A stretch of DNA of 23,287 nucleotides from a virus. Of the stretch, positions 5,288 to 12,986 are shown piece after piece (the stretch's first letter is position 1; each line of letters starts with the position of its first letter). The translations under genes were made by a program, and so were the position numbers. The stretch is taken from IMG/VR virus record IMGVR_UViG_3300049479_000081, positions 1 to 23,287 of that record; one strand, written 5' to 3'. The notes under the pieces are model-generated. The model made no database searches. It was not told the origin of the DNA and was given only the letters and a program-made list of their open reading frames with translations.

Positions 5288-7359
5288 TGGCGCTCTGGTA
5301 CGTAGATCACGACAACACGACGCTCTACACGTCGGCGTACATGGCGACCCCGTCCGGCCCGTCGCAACTGCCGCAGGAGGGCGACGGTAAAGCAAGTGGA
5401 ACGGGCGCGACTCCGGCGGTCGCCTCGGCGTCGATGGATTTCACCGGAGTCACGGCCGCAGCCGGGGCGACATTCGGCGTGCATGGTGCGACGCTGACCT
5501 GCGTCGCGTCCGGCGCCAGCACGGTGCAGTTCAACGCGGGCTCGGGCTCGACGCTGGCGACCAACCTCGCCACTGCGATCAACGCGGCGACGGCTGCGGT
5601 GACGACGGCAACCGGCAACATCACGTCGCCCTACCTCAAGGGCCTCTGCTGGGCGAGTGCATCAGGCGCCGTGCTGACGGTCTATACGCGGATCGCCTCC
5701 GCTGACCTCAACCAGTCGGCGAACGCGAGCGCGATCCTGACCTGCGGCTCGCTCGCCAACTGGACCAGCGCGCCGGCAAACGCCAACTTCACAGGCGGCG
5801 TGTCCGGCCCGTGGCGCTACATCTTCAATACCTCCGCGCTGGCGCTCGTCAATGCGACAGTCGGCGACGCCGTCATGGAGTACGGCGCTCTACTGGCGAC
5901 GATGATGGGCACGCCGGCTGCCGGCGACAAGATCAAGGCACGCAGCAAGCGCAGCGGATCGAACATTGCGGTGACGTTCGGAACGGCGACTTGGACGGCC
6001 ACGATCCGCCCTGGCGGCACAGCGCTAAATCGGGTGGCTTTCGAGGTAGATGATGGCACCGTTTGGTCGGGTGACAGCGGCGTACTGACATGGACCTTCA
6101 CGACCAACTCGATCACCGAGGTTATCAACCTACCGACCACGACGTTCTGGCATTGGAAAGGTGTTGATCTCGGCAGCGATACGCGCAACTTCAAGTGGGT
6201 CTGTCAGGCGCGCGGGGCGAACTTCTACTACCCACAGATCAGCGTCCTCAACCTGCCGCACATCCTCGAAAACATCGAGGTCGACACACCGGACAACAAC
6301 TCGACCGGCCGGCTGATGTTCTACGACCTGTTGGCGACGACGGCAAACGCCGGCAATAAGACCAAGCTCAAAGGGTTGGTCTTGCGATCGAGGTCGTCTG
6401 TCGGTGGGTGGTTCGTCGGCTCGCCGTCGTTCGGCCGCCACGCCTACGACCTCGAAGACTGCAAACTCATCTACACCAATCAGGCCGGCTCGAACACGCG
6501 GTTTTTCTGGCACCCCTACGACCCCGCGTCGCGCGGTGCATCGCACTACTCGACGCGCGTCAAATTGCTGCGCTGCATTTTCTCCGGGCTCGCCTCGCCT
6601 ACCGGCTCCGGCAATACGCCGTGGCCGGTAGGGTCGGGCGTAACCATCACCGGCGCTGCGGCCGGTGGCCTGACGTGGGAAGCCGAGGACTGCGACCTGA
6701 CCAACGCCAGTCTTGAGGGGCTGGTTCAGACCAGCGCGTTCGAGAAATACACGCCGACCAACGTCGTCAGCCTCATCAACTCGACCGCGAAACGCGAGTA
6801 CGCGATGGACCGCGCAGACGGCTACCGCGAGTGGTTTCCAGGTCGCGGCTTCCCGACCCTTGCTGAGTCCGTGCTGCCGGACGGCACGACTTGGTCGATC
6901 CGTTGCTGCCCTCTGCCTGCAGCGACGGACTTCAACAGCGCCAACCCGTTTGAGGCGCCTCCGCTGTCGAAGCTCAACACGCTCGCCGATGGCGCACGGA
7001 CGGCGACGATTCACTTCTGCGTCGATGACGACATCAAGACAGCTGCCGGCGGTACGCTGACCTCGGCCGATTTCGGTGTCCGCGCGACCTGGACAGACAC
7101 CTCTGGAGTTCAGCGATCAGCCGATACGCTGACGCCCAATTCCGTCGACGCGACCGCGCTCGCGGCGGGCTCGACGGCATGGAGTACCGGGAATCCGCCG
7201 ACATACGGCAGCGCGGGGAACTTCACCAGCTATAAGATCGAAGTGCCGATGGCGTCGGTCAAGAACTTGACGAACGTCACGCTGCAACTGGTCTGCACGC
7301 GGGCCGGCGCGACGCGGGCGCAGTTCTGGTTCGTGAGCCCGGAGTGGTCGCTGGCATGA
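5287..7359 (+). CDS. Large virion surface protein, probable beta-helix adhesin (690 aa)
   Basis: ATG at 5287 is chosen; GTG at 5284 is in frame and possible. The protein is Ser/Thr/Ala/Gly-rich without a signal peptide, as expected of a fibre or tailspike. Residues about 35-180 form an all-beta module (VHGATLTCVASGASTVQF, LATNLATAINAATAAV). The middle (about 335-500) shows short repeating strand-turn units with a Cys or Leu at similar places (LKGLVLRSRS, YDLEDCKLIYTN, VKLLRCIFSGL, TWEAEDCDLTNAS), a pattern typical of right-handed beta-helix rungs. The C-terminus is another beta-rich domain. It probably binds or degrades host surface glycans, but no catalytic residues can be identified. It is the largest gene of the fibre block. 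Confidence 0.6.
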   Translation: MALWYVDHDNTTLYTSAYMATPSGPSQLPQEGDGKASGTGATPAVASASMDFTGVTAAAGATFGVHGATLTCVASGASTVQFNAGSGSTLATNLATAINAATAAVTTATGNITSPYLKGLCWASASGAVLTVYTRIASADLNQSANASAILTCGSLANWTSAPANANFTGGVSGPWRYIFNTSALALVNATVGDAVMEYGALLATMMGTPAAGDKIKARSKRSGSNIAVTFGTATWTATIRPGGTALNRVAFEVDDGTVWSGDSGVLTWTFTTNSITEVINLPTTTFWHWKGVDLGSDTRNFKWVCQARGANFYYPQISVLNLPHILENIEVDTPDNNSTGRLMFYDLLATTANAGNKTKLKGLVLRSRSSVGGWFVGSPSFGRHAYDLEDCKLIYTNQAGSNTRFFWHPYDPASRGASHYSTRVKLLRCIFSGLASPTGSGNTPWPVGSGVTITGAAAGGLTWEAEDCDLTNASLEGLVQTSAFEKYTPTNVVSLINSTAKREYAMDRADGYREWFPGRGFPTLAESVLPDGTTWSIRCCPLPAATDFNSANPFEAPPLSKLNTLADGARTATIHFCVDDDIKTAAGGTLTSADFGVRATWTDTSGVQRSADTLTPNSVDATALAAGSTAWSTGNPPTYGSAGNFTSYKIEVPMASVKNLTNVTLQLVCTRAGATRAQFWFVSPEWSLA

Positions 7360-7766
7360 CGACGATCATCGCCTTCGCGCATACCTGCAAGATCGGCGGT
7401 GTCGTCGATTTGCCGGCGGACGTGCGTGGCGCGTGGATGCTGTCGGGTGCGGGGCACCAGTCGCGGCAGCGCCTCGATACGGATGCGCTCGGCACCGCTG
7501 TGGTCACATTCAAAGGCCAGCCTGCCGGCTCTGAGATCAGGGTCCAGTACCCGGACGGTAGTGCGGCAGCGGGTGTCGAGTCCTGTGCGGCAGATCAAGT
7601 GTTGACGTGGAGCGCCTTCGCCGAAGGAAACCCGAACAACGTCGTTCGCATCGTCATCATCGACATGGCCCTCCGGATCAAGGAGTTCAACTACGAGACC
7701 ACCGGCCCTGGCGCGCAATCCATTCCTATCCAACCCGAAGCGGACCGCTGGTTCCTGAACCCGTAA
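7356..7766 (+). CDS. Hypothetical structural protein (136 aa)
   Basis: ATG at 7356 overlaps the preceding stop in ATGA; an in-frame upstream GTG at 7344 is less likely. The protein is beta-rich and begins TTIIAFAHTCKIGGVV. It contains VVTFKGQPAGSEIRVQYPDG and ends in GPGAQSIPIQPEADRWFLN. No family is recognised. Its end sequence (RWFLNP) echoes the C-terminus of the next protein (RWYSNP), a hint of a shared terminal motif. It is probably a minor virion protein that works with its large neighbours. Confidence 0.55.
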   Translation: MTTIIAFAHTCKIGGVVDLPADVRGAWMLSGAGHQSRQRLDTDALGTAVVTFKGQPAGSEIRVQYPDGSAAAGVESCAADQVLTWSAFAEGNPNNVVRIVIIDMALRIKEFNYETTGPGAQSIPIQPEADRWFLNP

Positions 7767-7776
7767 GGACACAATC

Positions 7777-9135
7777 ATGGCGAAAATCACCGATCCGGAC
7801 AGCCTGAGCTACCTGGTCAACGGCAGCCCGACCACGCAGAATCTGCGCTTCGACACGACGAATAAGACCATCGAACTGGTCGCTGGCGGGTCGCTGGTCG
7901 CCAAGGACGGCGTGACCGGGCGCTGCCTGTTCTCCAAGATCAAGGAAGTCATCAAGGCCGACGCGGACCTGATCAAGTACGCGCTGCCGGTGCGCGAGAT
8001 GATCCACGACGAGTCGATGGAACTGATCAACGGCTGGACTTTCAAGGACAGCAGCACGATCAAGATGGTGCGCGATTGCGGCGTCGCCTACGTGAATGTG
8101 GCCGGGGCGATCACGGCGATGTTCGCCTGCTTCGTCACCCTGGGCGGGATCGTGACCGGGGCGCCGCACTTCGTGCAGTCAAGCGCCACGAACGCAACGC
8201 CGGCCAGCTTCACGCACGTCAACACGGGCGCCAGCTTCGGCGTCAACGAGCTGGTGCAGATCTACTCGGACCCGAACGGCGACGGCAGCACCGCGGACGG
8301 CTACGACTATCGCAGCTACGCGAAGATCTTCCTGCGCGTTGCCGGCTACACGTATGACGAAGCCGACAACACCGACATCGGCTACCCGGCGCTGACCTAC
8401 AAGAAGTACAACTTCCCGATCACGCACGCCGTCGACGCGGGCGTGACGAAGGACGATGCGACGGTCGATGCCTACACGGGCATGAGCATCACTTGGTACG
8501 CCGCCGCGCAGTCGGCGAGCCTGGGGGCGAACGGCCCGTACAATTTCCACGTCATCATCGAGGCCAACGGCCATACCTACGACGAGGTGTATTCGTGGGT
8601 GCAGCGCCAACTGCGCAAGGCTACCGACATCGATGCCGGCGCCGGCAACCGGACCGGACAGGTCGCCGCGGCGCTGGTCTTCATGGATGGCAGCACGCTC
8701 AAGACGCGCTACCAGACCGGCGTGGGTGGCGTGCATATCGCCAACCTGTCGGCGGCCAGCTACAACAACGTCGCCGAGGCCGACGACACACAGACGCTGC
8801 GGACCTATCCCTACACGGCGGCGATCACCTTCGAGTTCGATGAGTACCTTGTGGCGGACGGCGCGAATGCCAAGTTCTGGATCTACGACGCGGCGACCTA
8901 TCCCGGCGCCGGCGCGACGCTGCTCAAGGACGCCAGCAACGCCGACATGACGGGCACCGTGACCGGCGCCAGCGTGGCGAAGTCGTTTGCCTGGACGGTC
9001 GACAAGCCGTGGATCGGCGTGGCGGTCGGCAAGGACAACGCCAAGATCGCGGTCGCCTCCGGGACGATCCAACAGAGCACCGGCAACAAGGGCGTGTTCG
9101 TCGCCGGCCTCGAACGCTGGTACAGCAATCCCTAA
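7777..9135 (+). CDS. Unidentified phage structural protein (452 aa)
   Basis: ATG at 7777 follows AAGGA at 7765-7769, which overlaps the preceding stop codon. The N-terminal 130 residues mix beta and helical parts ([38 protein letters not shown]). The middle contains [16 protein letters not shown] and [15 protein letters not shown], both Asp-rich and possibly calcium-binding. The C-terminal 120 residues are beta-rich and end in GLERWYSNP. It has no signal peptide and no catalytic motif that I can identify. It lies between fibre-type genes and is probably a tail or fibre component. It is a conserved-looking, well-formed protein without a known role to me. Confidence 0.6.
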   Translation: MAKITDPDSLSYLVNGSPTTQNLRFDTTNKTIELVAGGSLVAKDGVTGRCLFSKIKEVIKADADLIKYALPVREMIHDESMELINGWTFKDSSTIKMVRDCGVAYVNVAGAITAMFACFVTLGGIVTGAPHFVQSSATNATPASFTHVNTGASFGVNELVQIYSDPNGDGSTADGYDYRSYAKIFLRVAGYTYDEADNTDIGYPALTYKKYNFPITHAVDAGVTKDDATVDAYTGMSITWYAAAQSASLGANGPYNFHVIIEANGHTYDEVYSWVQRQLRKATDIDAGAGNRTGQVAAALVFMDGSTLKTRYQTGVGGVHIANLSAASYNNVAEADDTQTLRTYPYTAAITFEFDEYLVADGANAKFWIYDAATYPGAGATLLKDASNADMTGTVTGASVAKSFAWTVDKPWIGVAVGKDNAKIAVASGTIQQSTGNKGVFVAGLERWYSNP

Positions 9136-9144
9136 GGGGCGGGC

Positions 9145-9618
9145 GTGGCCTACACCTTCGACGGACCGGGCAAGCTTGTCATCCTGTCGACCGGCACGAC
9201 CCTGGTCGATCTGGCCGAGATGTATTCGCGCTGGAAGGATTGGCTGCTGCTGGGCAACACCGGGTATGCGCGGGCCTTCGATACGGTTGGCGGCGATCCG
9301 ATCGATCCGGGCGCCGGTACGCTGGTTCCGCTCTACCTGTTCCTCGAAAACGGCTGGTCGATCCGCCCGTACGAGGGCAACCACACCTTGACCTTCGCCA
9401 ACGGCACGCTTCTGCGCCGGGGCGGCGGCGATCCGATTGTCGACACGCTGGGCAACTACCGGGTCCGCATCCGGTACCAGCAGCCGGTGCAGGCGTTTGG
9501 GTATTCGACGACAGGCGGTGGCGGCGCGACGCCGGAGGACGTGGCGGATGCGGTCTGGACCCACACCCTCGGCGCCCGGGTAGCGCGTCAGGTCAAGAAG
9601 ATGTTCGGGCTTCACTGA
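9145..9618 (+). CDS. Phage tail/baseplate-type structural protein (157 aa)
   Basis: GTG at 9145 is the start; AAGGGGCGG lies just upstream and no earlier start fits. The body ([68 protein letters not shown]) matches a small domain that recurs in phage genomes beside fibre genes. The C-terminus ([15 protein letters not shown]) carries the DAVW helix also common in such proteins. It is separated by only two bases from the collagen-like fibre gene, so it may link that fibre to the particle. The biochemical role is not established. Confidence 0.6.
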   Translation: MAYTFDGPGKLVILSTGTTLVDLAEMYSRWKDWLLLGNTGYARAFDTVGGDPIDPGAGTLVPLYLFLENGWSIRPYEGNHTLTFANGTLLRRGGGDPIVDTLGNYRVRIRYQQPVQAFGYSTTGGGGATPEDVADAVWTHTLGARVARQVKKMFGLH

Positions 9619-9620
9619 TC

Positions 9621-10739
9621 ATGACACGCACGTACATCGCCAGAATCGTCGCCGCCGGGGTGCAGGGGCCGTCTGGCGCGGCCGGACCGTCAGGTGTAGC
9701 AGGACCGCAGGGAGCCCCGGGCGCGGACGGCGCCACCGGTCCGCAGGGTCCGGCTGGGCCCGATGGTGCGCAAGGCCCCGCTGGATCGGCCGGGCCTCAA
9801 GGACCACAAGGCGCCCAAGGACCGGCTGGCCCACAGGGAGCACAGGGTCCGCAGGGAATCCAAGGGCCTCCAGGTTCCGATGCAAACGTGACGGCTCACG
9901 AGGGGGCGGCGGATCCACACTCGCAATACGCCATCACGTCGTCAGGCTCGCGCATGCAAACGGCCATCAGTTCTCCGTCTAACGGGTGGGTGCTGACCTA
10001 TAACGGCGTATCCGGGAAATGGGAGGCGCAGGCAGCAACGGGAGGCGTCACTGATCACGGCGCGCTTACCGGGTTGGCAGATGATGACCATGCGCAATAC
10101 GTTTTAGCGAGCGGAGCGCGTGACATTACGGGCAATCAGTCTGTCGTAAGTAATAGCGACTCTGTCAGTTTTGGATTTCTCCTCAAGCGATCTAGGGGTT
10201 CTGCTGGATCAAAATCGATAGTTTCAAATGGCGACGTAATATTTGGTCTTGTCTGGCAAGGATATGACGGGGCTAGCTACATTACTTCGTCAATGATTCG
10301 CGGCTATGTGGATGGAACCCCAGGGCTGAATAACATGCCCGGCAGATTGACGTTCTGGACAGTGCCGGACGGGTCAAACAACCCATTGGAGCGCGTCAGG
10401 ATTGATAGAGTCGGATTTATGTCGATGCAAAGCGGTTCGATTGGCCGCGCGTCGCCAGTGACTAAGACAGTGTCCTTCACAGTAGCGACAACAGAAAACT
10501 GGCTGATCTGCAACGGCGCCGGAACGATCACCGTAACGCTACCGGCTGCGTCTTCTTTCCCAGGCCGCGAAATCATGATCAAGACCATCGCGGCGCAGGC
10601 GGTCAATTCCGCGTCATCGAATGTTATGCCGCTGGCTGGCGGAGCTGCTGGAACCACCATCCTATCGGCGACTGCCGGCAAGTGGGCAACGCTGGTATCT
10701 GACGGCTCAAACTGGATCATCATGCAGGCGGGCGGATGA
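9621..10739 (+). CDS. Collagen-like phage tail fibre protein (372 aa)
   Basis: The ATG at 9621 starts a protein with an N-terminal anchor ([15 protein letters not shown]), then 24 unbroken Gly-X-Y triplets at residues 13-84. A segment with [16 protein letters not shown] at about 143-160 follows; this is a motif seen in many phage fibre proteins near trimerisation regions. The C-terminal half is beta-rich and ends in a domain with [18 protein letters not shown]. Such proteins form trimeric fibres that contact the host. The DNA for residues about 160-290 drops to roughly 45% GC in sampled lines, unlike the GC-rich collagen part, which suggests exchange of the receptor-binding region. It is the last fibre gene and its stop overlaps the first lysis-region gene. 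Confidence 0.8.
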   Translation: MTRTYIARIVAAGVQGPSGAAGPSGVAGPQGAPGADGATGPQGPAGPDGAQGPAGSAGPQGPQGAQGPAGPQGAQGPQGIQGPPGSDANVTAHEGAADPHSQYAITSSGSRMQTAISSPSNGWVLTYNGVSGKWEAQAATGGVTDHGALTGLADDDHAQYVLASGARDITGNQSVVSNSDSVSFGFLLKRSRGSAGSKSIVSNGDVIFGLVWQGYDGASYITSSMIRGYVDGTPGLNNMPGRLTFWTVPDGSNNPLERVRIDRVGFMSMQSGSIGRASPVTKTVSFTVATTENWLICNGAGTITVTLPAASSFPGREIMIKTIAAQAVNSASSNVMPLAGGAAGTTILSATAGKWATLVSDGSNWIIMQAGG

Positions 10740-11014
10740 TGCGCGCGATCGTGCTGCTTGTCGCCCTTCTATCCGGATGCGCCACGCATCGACAAGTGCT
10801 TGTCGAGTGGATCAAGGCAGCGGATTCGCTGGAGGTCGAACGCCTGTGCTTCCAGGCCGGCGCAAGAAGCTATCACCAGATTCTCGGATGCCAGTTTTGG
10901 CGCGGCGGGGTCTGCACTGTCGTCGCGCCGGCCGACGAGTATTTGCTTGGCCACGAGGTTAGACACTGCTTCGACGGCCGTTTTCATTTGTCCAGGGGTC
11001 AATCCGGGAGATAA
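10736..11014 (+). CDS. Small lipoprotein with HExxH metallopeptidase-like motif (92 aa)
   Basis: ATG ATG at 10736 overlaps the fibre stop. Residues 3-15 form a short lipoprotein signal ([11 protein letters not shown]), with C15 the likely lipidated residue, so the mature protein would be anchored to a membrane on the periplasmic side. Residues 70-84 read [15 protein letters not shown], holding the zinc-metallopeptidase motif HExxH (H73, E74, H77) and a further His (H84) that could be a third ligand. C38, C52, C60 and C78 might make disulphides. Similar short lipoproteins occur near phage lysis genes, but their substrate is unknown to me. It may help envelope disruption or alter the cell surface. 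Peptidase activity is inference from the motif. Confidence 0.7.
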   Translation: MMRAIVLLVALLSGCATHRQVLVEWIKAADSLEVERLCFQAGARSYHQILGCQFWRGGVCTVVAPADEYLLGHEVRHCFDGRFHLSRGQSGR

Positions 11015-11017
11015 ACT

Positions 11018-11362
11018 ATGCCCACCACAACCGACAGAATAAACGACATGCCGGAAAACATCCCCAAGGAGTGCCCCATGGTCAGGACCGATGGATATGC
11101 CGGCGAGGACCGCCGGAAGTGGCACGTCGACCGCACGGTCAACATCGGCCACCTGCTTACGACGATCGCGATGCTGGCCAGCCTGCTGGTGGTGTTCTCG
11201 AAGTTCGATACCCGGCTTTCCTTGGTCGAGTCGCACATCGCCAACCAGGGCGAGACGAACAAGCGACACGAAGCCGCAGACGCGGAGATCAAGGTTGCGC
11301 TCAAAGAGTCCTTCGACCGGCTCGAGAAGAAGTTGGACAAGGTTCTGGAGCAGCGCAGATGA
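11018..11362 (+). CDS. Membrane-anchored coiled-coil phage protein (114 aa)
   Basis: ATG at 11018 has GGGAG at 11006-11010 with good spacing. The N-terminal 40 residues are polar, a transmembrane helix spans about residues 43-62 (IGHLLTTIAMLASLLVVF), and the rest is a charged coiled coil with heptad-like leucines that ends in LEKKLDKVLEQRR. This layout is common for small membrane proteins in phage lysis regions, and it could be a holin-like, anti-holin or spanin-like component. I cannot distinguish these from sequence. It overlaps the next gene by four bases. Confidence 0.65.
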   Translation: MPTTTDRINDMPENIPKECPMVRTDGYAGEDRRKWHVDRTVNIGHLLTTIAMLASLLVVFSKFDTRLSLVESHIANQGETNKRHEAADAEIKVALKESFDRLEKKLDKVLEQRR

Positions 11363-11553
11363 AGGACTGCCGCGAGTGCAAGCACGCCACGCGCGCCTAT
11401 TCGCAGTGGTTGTGTCGCGTGACCGGATCGGTGCGGCCGACGTCTGTTGTGCGTGATTCGCGTAGCGAGTGCGGACCGGAAGCCAGGCGCTTCGAGCGGG
11501 CCAATACCGACACCAAGCCGCAGGAGGGCCGCGATGCTGGAGTGGGTGCGTGA
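11359..11553 (+). CDS. Cys-rich mini-protein, probable zinc ribbon (64 aa)
   Basis: The ATG at 11359 overlaps the previous stop (ATGA). C4 and C7 form a CxxC pair (MKDCRECKH), followed by C19 and C38 (ECGPEARRFE), a four-cysteine arrangement that would suit one zinc ion. The CGPEARxFE ending is familiar from small phage proteins in late regions. It has no signal or membrane segment. Function unknown. Its C-terminal codons overlap the start of the next small gene, in line with dense packing of this cassette. Confidence 0.65.
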   Translation: MKDCRECKHATRAYSQWLCRVTGSVRPTSVVRDSRSECGPEARRFERANTDTKPQEGRDAGVGA

Positions 11554-11653
11554 CAACGTGCCGGAAGCCTTGCTTCTGGTGTGCCTTGCTGCGGTGTTCG
11601 GATGTGCCTGCCTGTACGCGGGGGCGCTTTGGCTGCTGCCGAGAAAGGACTGA
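11534..11653 (+). CDS. 39-aa single-span membrane peptide
   Basis: ATG at 11534 is preceded by a strong Shine-Dalgarno, AGGAGGG (11522-11528), which decides this start over the longer in-frame ORF from 11447. The peptide has a short charged N-terminus (MLEWVRDNVPE), one transmembrane helix (about 12-34, LLLVCLAAVFGCACLY) and a basic tail (PRKD). It lies just upstream of the endolysin. Small single-span peptides in this place can be pinholins, anti-holins or accessory membrane proteins, but nothing here decides among them. Confidence 0.6.
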   Translation: MLEWVRDNVPEALLLVCLAAVFGCACLYAGALWLLPRKD

Positions 11654-11657
11654 GGAC

Positions 11658-12149
11658 ATGGAACCCGTTTGGCTGACAGAAGCGCGCCGGCACATTGGCC
11701 TCCGCGAGATCAAGGGCGCGCAGCACGAGTCGCGCATCGTCGCGTTCTGGAAGGCCATCCGCATGGGCGGCATCCGCGACGACGAAACCCCGTGGTGCGC
11801 GGCATTCGTCGGCGGGTGTCTCGAGGCCGTCGGCATCGTGTCGGCGCGCAGCGGTACCGCGAGGGACTACTTGAACTGGGGTGTGCCGATCGAATACCCG
11901 CTGGTTGGCTGCGTCGCGGTGTTCAGCCGCCTCGGCGGCGGCGGTCATGTCGGGTTCGTGGAGGGGCGCGACGAACACTATCGCCTGCAGATCCTGTCCG
12001 GCAACCAGGGCGACGAGGTGTCTGTCGCTCCATTCGAACTCTCGCGTCTGCTCGGCTACCGCTGGCCGCTGATCGTTCCGGTTCCTGTCGGCCACATGCT
12101 GCCGGTGATTCCGTCCGGCGGGCGGCCGGCGTCTGCCCGGGAGGCGTGA
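11658..12149 (+). CDS. Endolysin, TIGR02594-like/CHAP-type cysteine peptidase or amidase (163 aa)
   Basis: ATG at 11658 follows GAGGA just upstream. The fold is recognised from the N-terminal helix WLTEARRHIGLREIKG, the catalytic cysteine motif ETPWCAAFVGGCLE (C47), and the histidine strand GGGHVGFVEG (H97), with GNQ at 116-118 as a possible third polar residue. This order fits CHAP/NlpC-P60-related phage endolysins of the TIGR02594 group, which cut peptidoglycan stem or cross-bridge bonds. No signal peptide is seen, so export needs a holin. The neighbours, a membrane peptide upstream and a two-span membrane protein plus spanins downstream, form a complete lysis cassette. Bond specificity cannot be read from sequence. 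Confidence 0.85.
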   Translation: MEPVWLTEARRHIGLREIKGAQHESRIVAFWKAIRMGGIRDDETPWCAAFVGGCLEAVGIVSARSGTARDYLNWGVPIEYPLVGCVAVFSRLGGGGHVGFVEGRDEHYRLQILSGNQGDEVSVAPFELSRLLGYRWPLIVPVPVGHMLPVIPSGGRPASAREA

Positions 12150-12151
12150 TC

Positions 12152-12427
12152 GTGACCGACGACCGCAGACACCAACCGATTCGCCGCGACTTCAACGCCC
12201 TCATCCGGGATCCGCACGGCCGCGTCTCGGAAGCCAAGCTATTCGCGGCGGCCGGCAAGGCGGCGCTGCTCTACGTGCTGCTGACCTACACGCCGTCGAT
12301 CATCGAGCGCTGGGACGTACTGGCGGTGATCGTGCTCACGCTGGTCGCGCCGGACCTGCTGAAGAAGTTCCTGACGCTGCGCGCCGGCGGCGGTCTTCCG
12401 TCGGCCGAAGAGAAGAAGGCGCCATGA
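12152..12427 (+). CDS. Holin candidate (91 aa, two membrane segments)
   Basis: GTG at 12152 is favoured because GGGAGG at 12139-12144 gives proper spacing; GTG at 12146 in the same frame is too close to it. After a polar N-terminus (about 35 residues), two hydrophobic segments follow at about 36-52 (AGKAALLYVLLTY) and 57-74 (WDVLAVIVLTLVAP), then a basic tail (LKKFL) and a charged end. Two transmembrane spans next to an endolysin and spanins fit a class II-type holin. The two short N-terminal ORFs upstream are also membrane proteins, so which one is the true holin is uncertain. Its stop overlaps the Rz-like gene. Confidence 0.65.
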   Translation: MTDDRRHQPIRRDFNALIRDPHGRVSEAKLFAAAGKAALLYVLLTYTPSIIERWDVLAVIVLTLVAPDLLKKFLTLRAGGGLPSAEEKKAP

Positions 12428-12894
12428 GCCGCACCAGCGCAATCGTCCTTGCCGTGCTGGCGCTGATCTGCCTCGGTATCGGCGCTTTCATCGGCTTCAG
12501 CATCGCCGACATGCGCGGCAAGCGCACGCTCGAAGCCTGGGAGCGCGCGTCACTCGAGCAGCGAGAGGCCCAGCGCGCGCACGACAAACGACTTTTGGAG
12601 GAAACGACCCGTGGACTTCTTGACGATCGCGCTCGCCTTTGGGCTCGGCTACGTGCTGGGTGGCAACCCACAATCCCCGGTCCCGCCCCCGGTGGCATGC
12701 CCGCCGGTGGAGCGCCCGACGATTCCGCCGGAGCTTCTGGAGCCGCTGGAACTGGAGTACCTGCTGCCGCCGGAGATGCGGGAGTCTGCGCCGCCGAGCG
12801 GCAACGGCTGATCGAGGATGGCCAGGCCGCAATGATCAAGTGCCGGAGGATGCGGAGCATGCTGCGCGGCCTCGCGGAGCCGGTGCCGCAATGA
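12424..12894 (+). CDS. Rz-like inner-membrane spanin (156 aa)
   Basis: The ATG at 12424 overlaps the preceding stop (ATGA). An N-terminal transmembrane helix covers residues 5-27 (AIVLAVLALICLGIGAFIGF). A charged periplasmic helical region follows (MRGKRTLEAWERASLEQREA, LLDDRARLWARLRAG), then a Gly/Ala/Pro-rich stretch (about 85-118), then a C-terminal helix with C122 and C140. This is the architecture of Rz i-spanins, which join an outer-membrane partner to fuse the membranes in the last lysis step. A second gene is nested in another frame over the Gly/Pro-rich part, the classic Rz/Rz1 layout. Confidence 0.75.
   Translation: MSRTSAIVLAVLALICLGIGAFIGFSIADMRGKRTLEAWERASLEQREAQRAHDKRLLEETTRGLLDDRARLWARLRAGWQPTIPGPAPGGMPAGGAPDDSAGASGAAGTGVPAAAGDAGVCAAERQRLIEDGQAAMIKCRRMRSMLRGLAEPVPQ
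12611..12811 (+). CDS. Rz1-like outer spanin nested in the Rz-like gene (66 aa)
   Basis: GTG at 12611 is preceded by GGAGG (12597-12601) nine bases upstream, a good ribosome binding site inside the Rz-like gene. The protein starts with a hydrophobic stretch (MDFLTIALAFGLGYVLGG), then is strongly proline-rich (SPVPPPVACPPVERP, LLPPEMRES), as expected for an Rz1. The nested geometry and the spanin partner support the call. A clear lipobox is missing: C30 sits in PPVAC rather than the usual LxGC or LSAC, so lipidation is doubtful. If not lipidated it would be an atypical Rz1. Confidence 0.6.
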   Translation: MDFLTIALAFGLGYVLGGNPQSPVPPPVACPPVERPTIPPELLEPLELEYLLPPEMRESAPPSGNG

Positions 12895-12986
12895 CCGCCC
12901 GCATCATCTACCTGCGCAGCCTCGGCATGATCCGCACGTCGCCGAGCTGGAGGCGCTTCTTTTGGCCGCGTCGGAGGGCCGCGTAA
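12891..12986 (+). CDS. Tiny basic peptide before the small terminase gene (31 aa)
   Basis: An ATG at 12891 overlaps the Rz-like stop, and the TAA at 12984-12986 overlaps the next ATG by one base. The peptide is highly basic (SWRRFFWPRRRAA end) and has no known relatives in my memory. Coupled translation on both sides argues that it is read, but it could serve mainly to couple the small terminase to upstream translation. Low certainty. Confidence 0.4.
   Translation: MTARIIYLRSLGMIRTSPSWRRFFWPRRRAA

Noticed and set aside
8179-9615. 478-codon minus-strand open frame
   Set aside because: Antisense shadow of two plus-strand virion genes, with biased composition and no ribosome binding site of note.
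3437-10739. Diversity-generating retroelement linked to the fibre genes
   Set aside because: No reverse transcriptase gene in any frame, no accessory gene, and no obvious template/variable repeat pair seen by eye.
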